Assembly: GCF_010731675.1 (NCBI RefSeq)
Contig: NZ_AP022584.1
Coordinates: 3,410,001-3,474,000, forward strand
Source: Mycobacterium marseillense
Lineage (GTDB): Bacteria > Actinomycetota > Actinomycetes > Mycobacteriales > Mycobacteriaceae
Reading direction: 5' to 3'
DNA: 64,000 nt
The notes under the pieces were generated by a model, which saw only the letters and a program-made list of their open reading frames with translations, did not search any database and was not told the DNA's origin. Of this stretch, positions 61,485 to 64,000 are shown piece after piece. Position 1 is the first letter of the stretch, and every line of letters begins with the position of its first letter. The translations under genes and the position numbers were made by a program.

Positions 61485-62903
61485 GTGGCCATCGCCACCA
61501 TTAACCCGGCTACCGGCGAGACGGTGAAGACCTTCACCCCGGCCACCGACGAAGAAGTCGATGCCGCGATCGCCCGTGCCTACGAGCGCTTTCTCGACTA
61601 CCGTCACAACACCACGTTTGCCCAGCGCGCCGCGTGGGCAAACGCCACCGCCGATCTGCTGGAAGCGGAGGCCGACGAGGTCGCCGCCATGATGACGCTG
61701 GAGATGGGCAAGACCCTGAAATCGGCCAAGGCCGAGGTGCTGAAGTGCGCCAAGGGTTTTCGCTACTACGCCGACAACGCCGAGCAGCTGCTCGCCGACG
61801 AGCCGGCCGACGCCGAGGCGGTGGGCGCGAAGAAGGCCTACATCCGCTATCAGCCGCTCGGAGTGGTGCTGGCCGTGATGCCGTGGAACTTCCCGCTCTG
61901 GCAGGCCGTGCGGTTCGCCGCGCCGGCGCTGATGGCCGGCAACGTCGGGATCCTCAAGCACGCCTCCAACGTCCCCCAGAGCGCGCTGTACCTCGCCGAC
62001 GTCATCACCCGCGGCGGCTTCCCCGAGGGCTGCTTCCAGACCCTGCTGGTTTCCTCCAGCGCCGTCGAGCGCATCCTGCGCGACCCGCGCGTGGCGGCGG
62101 CCACCCTGACCGGCAGCGAGCCGGCCGGCCAATCGGTGGCGGCCATCGCCGGAGACGAGATCAAGCCGACGGTGCTCGAGCTCGGCGGCAGTGACCCGTT
62201 CATCGTGATGCCCTCGGCGAACCTGGACGAGGCCGCCAAGACGGCGGTCACCGCCCGGGTGCAGAACAACGGCCAATCCTGCATCGCCGCAAAGCGATTC
62301 ATCGTCCACGCCGACATCTACGACGCATTCGTCGACAAGTTCACCGAGCGCATGCAGGCACTCACCGTCGGCGACCCCACCGACCCCGACACCGACGTGG
62401 GCCCGCTGGCCACCGAGTCGGGCCGCGACGAGATCGCCAAGCAGGTCGACGACGCCGCCGCCGCGGGCGCCACCATCCGCCTCGGCGGCAAGCCCATCGA
62501 CCGGCCGGGCTGGTTCTACCCGCCGACGGTGGTCACCGACATCAGCAAGGACATGGCCCTCTACACCGAAGAGGTGTTCGGTCCGGTCGCCTCGATGTAC
62601 CGGGCCGCCGACATCGACGAGGCCATCGAGATCGCCAACGCCACCACCTTCGGCTTGGGCTCCAACGCCTGGACCAACGATGAGGCCGAGCAGCAGCGCT
62701 TCATCGACGACATCGAGGCCGGCCAGGTCTTCATCAACGGGATGACGGTGTCCTACCCCGAATTGGGGTTCGGCGGCGTCAAGCGGTCGGGATATGGACG
62801 CGAACTGGCGGGCCTGGGCATCCGCGCGTTCGTCAATGCCAAGACCGTGTGGGTCGGCGAATCCGAAAGCGGCTCCTCGTCGAGCGACGACAAGGTGGAG
62901 TGA
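61485..62903 (+). CDS. gabD1: Succinic semialdehyde dehydrogenase GabD1
   Basis: 472 residues from GTG 61485 after AAGGAGG. Aldehyde dehydrogenase fold: MPWNFPLWQAVRFAAPALMA (Asn), KHASNVPQSALYL, VLELGGSDPFIVM (general base Glu) and NNGQSCIAAKRFIVH (nucleophile Cys). It oxidises succinic semialdehyde to succinate, preferably with NADP as known for this group. Orthologue of Rv0234c. The C-terminal tail is Ser/Asp-rich. Convergent with the R2lox gene (4-bp gap). Confidence 0.93.
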   Translation: MAIATINPATGETVKTFTPATDEEVDAAIARAYERFLDYRHNTTFAQRAAWANATADLLEAEADEVAAMMTLEMGKTLKSAKAEVLKCAKGFRYYADNAEQLLADEPADAEAVGAKKAYIRYQPLGVVLAVMPWNFPLWQAVRFAAPALMAGNVGILKHASNVPQSALYLADVITRGGFPEGCFQTLLVSSSAVERILRDPRVAAATLTGSEPAGQSVAAIAGDEIKPTVLELGGSDPFIVMPSANLDEAAKTAVTARVQNNGQSCIAAKRFIVHADIYDAFVDKFTERMQALTVGDPTDPDTDVGPLATESGRDEIAKQVDDAAAAGATIRLGGKPIDRPGWFYPPTVVTDISKDMALYTEEVFGPVASMYRAADIDEAIEIANATTFGLGSNAWTNDEAEQQRFIDDIEAGQVFINGMTVSYPELGFGGVKRSGYGRELAGLGIRAFVNAKTVWVGESESGSSSSDDKVE

Positions 62904-62907
62904 GCCG

Positions 62908-63849
62908 CTAGGCGGACACCCCCGCCAGCAGCTTCTCGTCCTCGTCGGCGAACGTGTCCTCGAGTTGCAGCGGGGAGTAGTCCAGGTCGATCTCGCCGAG
63001 CGGGCGGCCCCGGGCGCTGGAGATGGTGCCGAACCGTCGCATCCCCTTGTCGCTGGCGTACTGCATGAACTCGTCCAGCGACAGGTTGAAGGGCATCGGG
63101 TCGTAGAGGGCGAAGCCCTCCTCGATCAGCCGCAGCCCGAGCGGCATGAGTTCGTTCATGCGCGTTTCGAAGACGCCCCAGTTGGCGTCGTCGGCGGCGA
63201 CGTGGCGGCGGCAGGTGAAAGTGCCCCACGCCATGTGGCGTCGCTCGTCGTCACCGATGCGACGCACCAACTCCTGCATGCCGGGCAAGATGCCGCGTTC
63301 CACGCAGATCTTGTGCCAGCCGAAGTAGCCGGTGAGCGCCAGCATGCCTTCGACCATGTGGTTGTAGGTGACCGACGCGCGGACCTGGGCGGCCGGAGAC
63401 GGATCAAGCGTCAGCGCGTTCAGGCAGTCGGGCAACTCCTCGTAGAAGATCGTCTTGTAGGTGGGAACGTCCTCGAGGAAGTCGTGCAGGTCCTCGGTGA
63501 TGCCGACGGCATCGAGCCACATGCGGAACACCTGGACGTGCTTGGCTTCCTCGAACGCGAACTGCGTCAGATACATCTCGTCGCCAAGGCGGCCCTCGGC
63601 CCGCATCGCGGCCATGAACGGCTGGATGTCCTGGGTCACCGATTCCTCGCCGGCGATGAACTCGGCGCACAACCGGGTCGCATAGCTGCGTTCGTCGTCG
63701 GTGAGGCGTTCCCAGTCCTCCCGGTCGCGGGAGAAGTCGATGTCGGCCGGATTCCAGAATTTCGCGTTGCCTCCCGCAAACAGCTTGAGCGGCAAGCTGT
63801 CCCAGTTGAGGCCGCCCTCGGCCATCGAGGCGATTCGGGTTCTGTTCAT
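62908..63849 (-). CDS. R2-like ligand-binding Mn/Fe oxidase (R2lox), Rv0233 orthologue, annotated nrdB in H37Rv
   Basis: 313 residues. All six metal ligands of M. tuberculosis R2lox are at the same numbers: Glu68, Glu101, His104, Glu167, Glu202 and His205. The residues of the ether cross-link, Val71 and Tyr162, are conserved too. The protein is therefore an oxidase of long-chain-ligand type, not a ribonucleotide reductase subunit. ATG follows GAGGAGG. Its start overlaps the stop of the upstream TetR gene (ATGA), so they are cotranscribed. Confidence 0.94.
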   Translation of the reverse strand: MNRTRIASMAEGGLNWDSLPLKLFAGGNAKFWNPADIDFSRDREDWERLTDDERSYATRLCAEFIAGEESVTQDIQPFMAAMRAEGRLGDEMYLTQFAFEEAKHVQVFRMWLDAVGITEDLHDFLEDVPTYKTIFYEELPDCLNALTLDPSPAAQVRASVTYNHMVEGMLALTGYFGWHKICVERGILPGMQELVRRIGDDERRHMAWGTFTCRRHVAADDANWGVFETRMNELMPLGLRLIEEGFALYDPMPFNLSLDEFMQYASDKGMRRFGTISSARGRPLGEIDLDYSPLQLEDTFADEDEKLLAGVSA

Positions 63850-64000
63850 GTGACCTCCTCAGATCGTTTGGGGGCGGAGCTGACCGGCGCGGCCGAGAAC
63901 GCGGCCGCCAGCACGGCGACGAGCCTGCGCACGGCCAGCGCGGGCTGCTCGGGGGTGGGCTCGTCGAGCCCTAGGATCGGATCCAGGCCGCGCATGTAGG
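63846..64000 (-). CDS. TetR-family regulator, Rv0232 orthologue, C-terminal 50 codons only
   Basis: Only the end of the gene is in the window ([20 protein letters not shown] through [11 protein letters not shown]). No DNA-binding part is visible; identification rests on the tail sequence and the Rv0232-Rv0233 order. It overlaps the R2lox start by 3 bases in ATGA. Confidence 0.6.
   Translation of the reverse strand, partial: YMRGLDPILGLDEPTPEQPALAVRRLVAVLAAAFSAAPVSSAPKRSEEVT

Noticed and set aside
62908..63849. Ribonucleotide reductase small subunit
   Set aside because: The conserved Val71/Tyr162 pair and ligand pattern are those of R2lox, and no nrdE partner is present.

Overview
The window is high-GC actinobacterial DNA from a slow-growing Mycobacterium, most likely a member of the M. 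avium complex. The evidence is the PPE pair, AftD, LpqI and the acyl-CoA genes, plus gene order that follows the M. tuberculosis H37Rv block Rv0274 to Rv0232 in inverted orientation. Orthology statements come from recognising protein sequence and remembered H37Rv gene order; no search was run. I see no rRNA, tRNA, CRISPR array or insertion sequence.

Layout. 1-4959: two tandem copies of a lipid acyltransferase module (PapA-like plus WS/DGAT-like), the first copy cut by the window edge, with duplicated upstream DNA. 5365-16548: membrane protein, VOC protein, TetR, hydrolase, fadE6, a secreted Gly/Trp protein, a ribbon-helix-helix protein behind repeated ACTGA motifs, fadD2, Prim-PolC and narU. 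16753-26651: FecB2-type lipoprotein, pxpB, a frameshifted pxpC, then nitrate/nitrite assimilation: narK3, a HemD-winged-helix fusion, a sirohydrochlorin chelatase, a HTH-less TetR-like protein, and nirD/nirB. 26879-32995: Hsp20, a PEP-mutase-superfamily enzyme, the succinate dehydrogenase Sdh1 operon, a 54-residue ORF and a flavin reductase. 33076-43311: 2OG-Fe(II) oxygenase, fadE5, fadA2, fabG4, htdX, CLC channel, TetR and lpqI. 43397-49663: two DUF2613 membrane peptides, aftD and a lipase-maturation-factor-like protein. 49894-61403: accessory island with a substrate-binding lipoprotein, two PPE genes plus DUF732, formate dehydrogenase with a LysR regulator, small stress-type genes, a Cys-rich regulator and an acetolactate-synthase-like ThDP enzyme. 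61485-64000: gabD1, R2lox and the end of a TetR gene.

How the parts fit. NarK3 imports nitrate or nitrite, NirBD reduces nitrite to ammonium, and the HemD-like protein and chelatase can supply siroheme. FadE5, FadA2, FabG4 and HtdX cover dehydrogenation, thiolysis, ketoreduction and (de)hydration of acyl thioesters. The fadE5, fadA2/fabG4 and local tetR upstream regions carry the same inverted repeat, suggesting one TetR regulon. The ThDP enzyme divergent from gabD1 recalls the 2-oxoglutarate decarboxylase plus succinic semialdehyde dehydrogenase pair that closes the TCA cycle in cyanobacteria.

Strongest leads: the inverted-repeat-rich narK3 leader, the ThDP enzyme/gabD1 pair, the TTACT-N4-RGTAA regulon, the orphan RHH protein with ACTGA repeats, and the tandem PapA modules with duplicated upstream elements.
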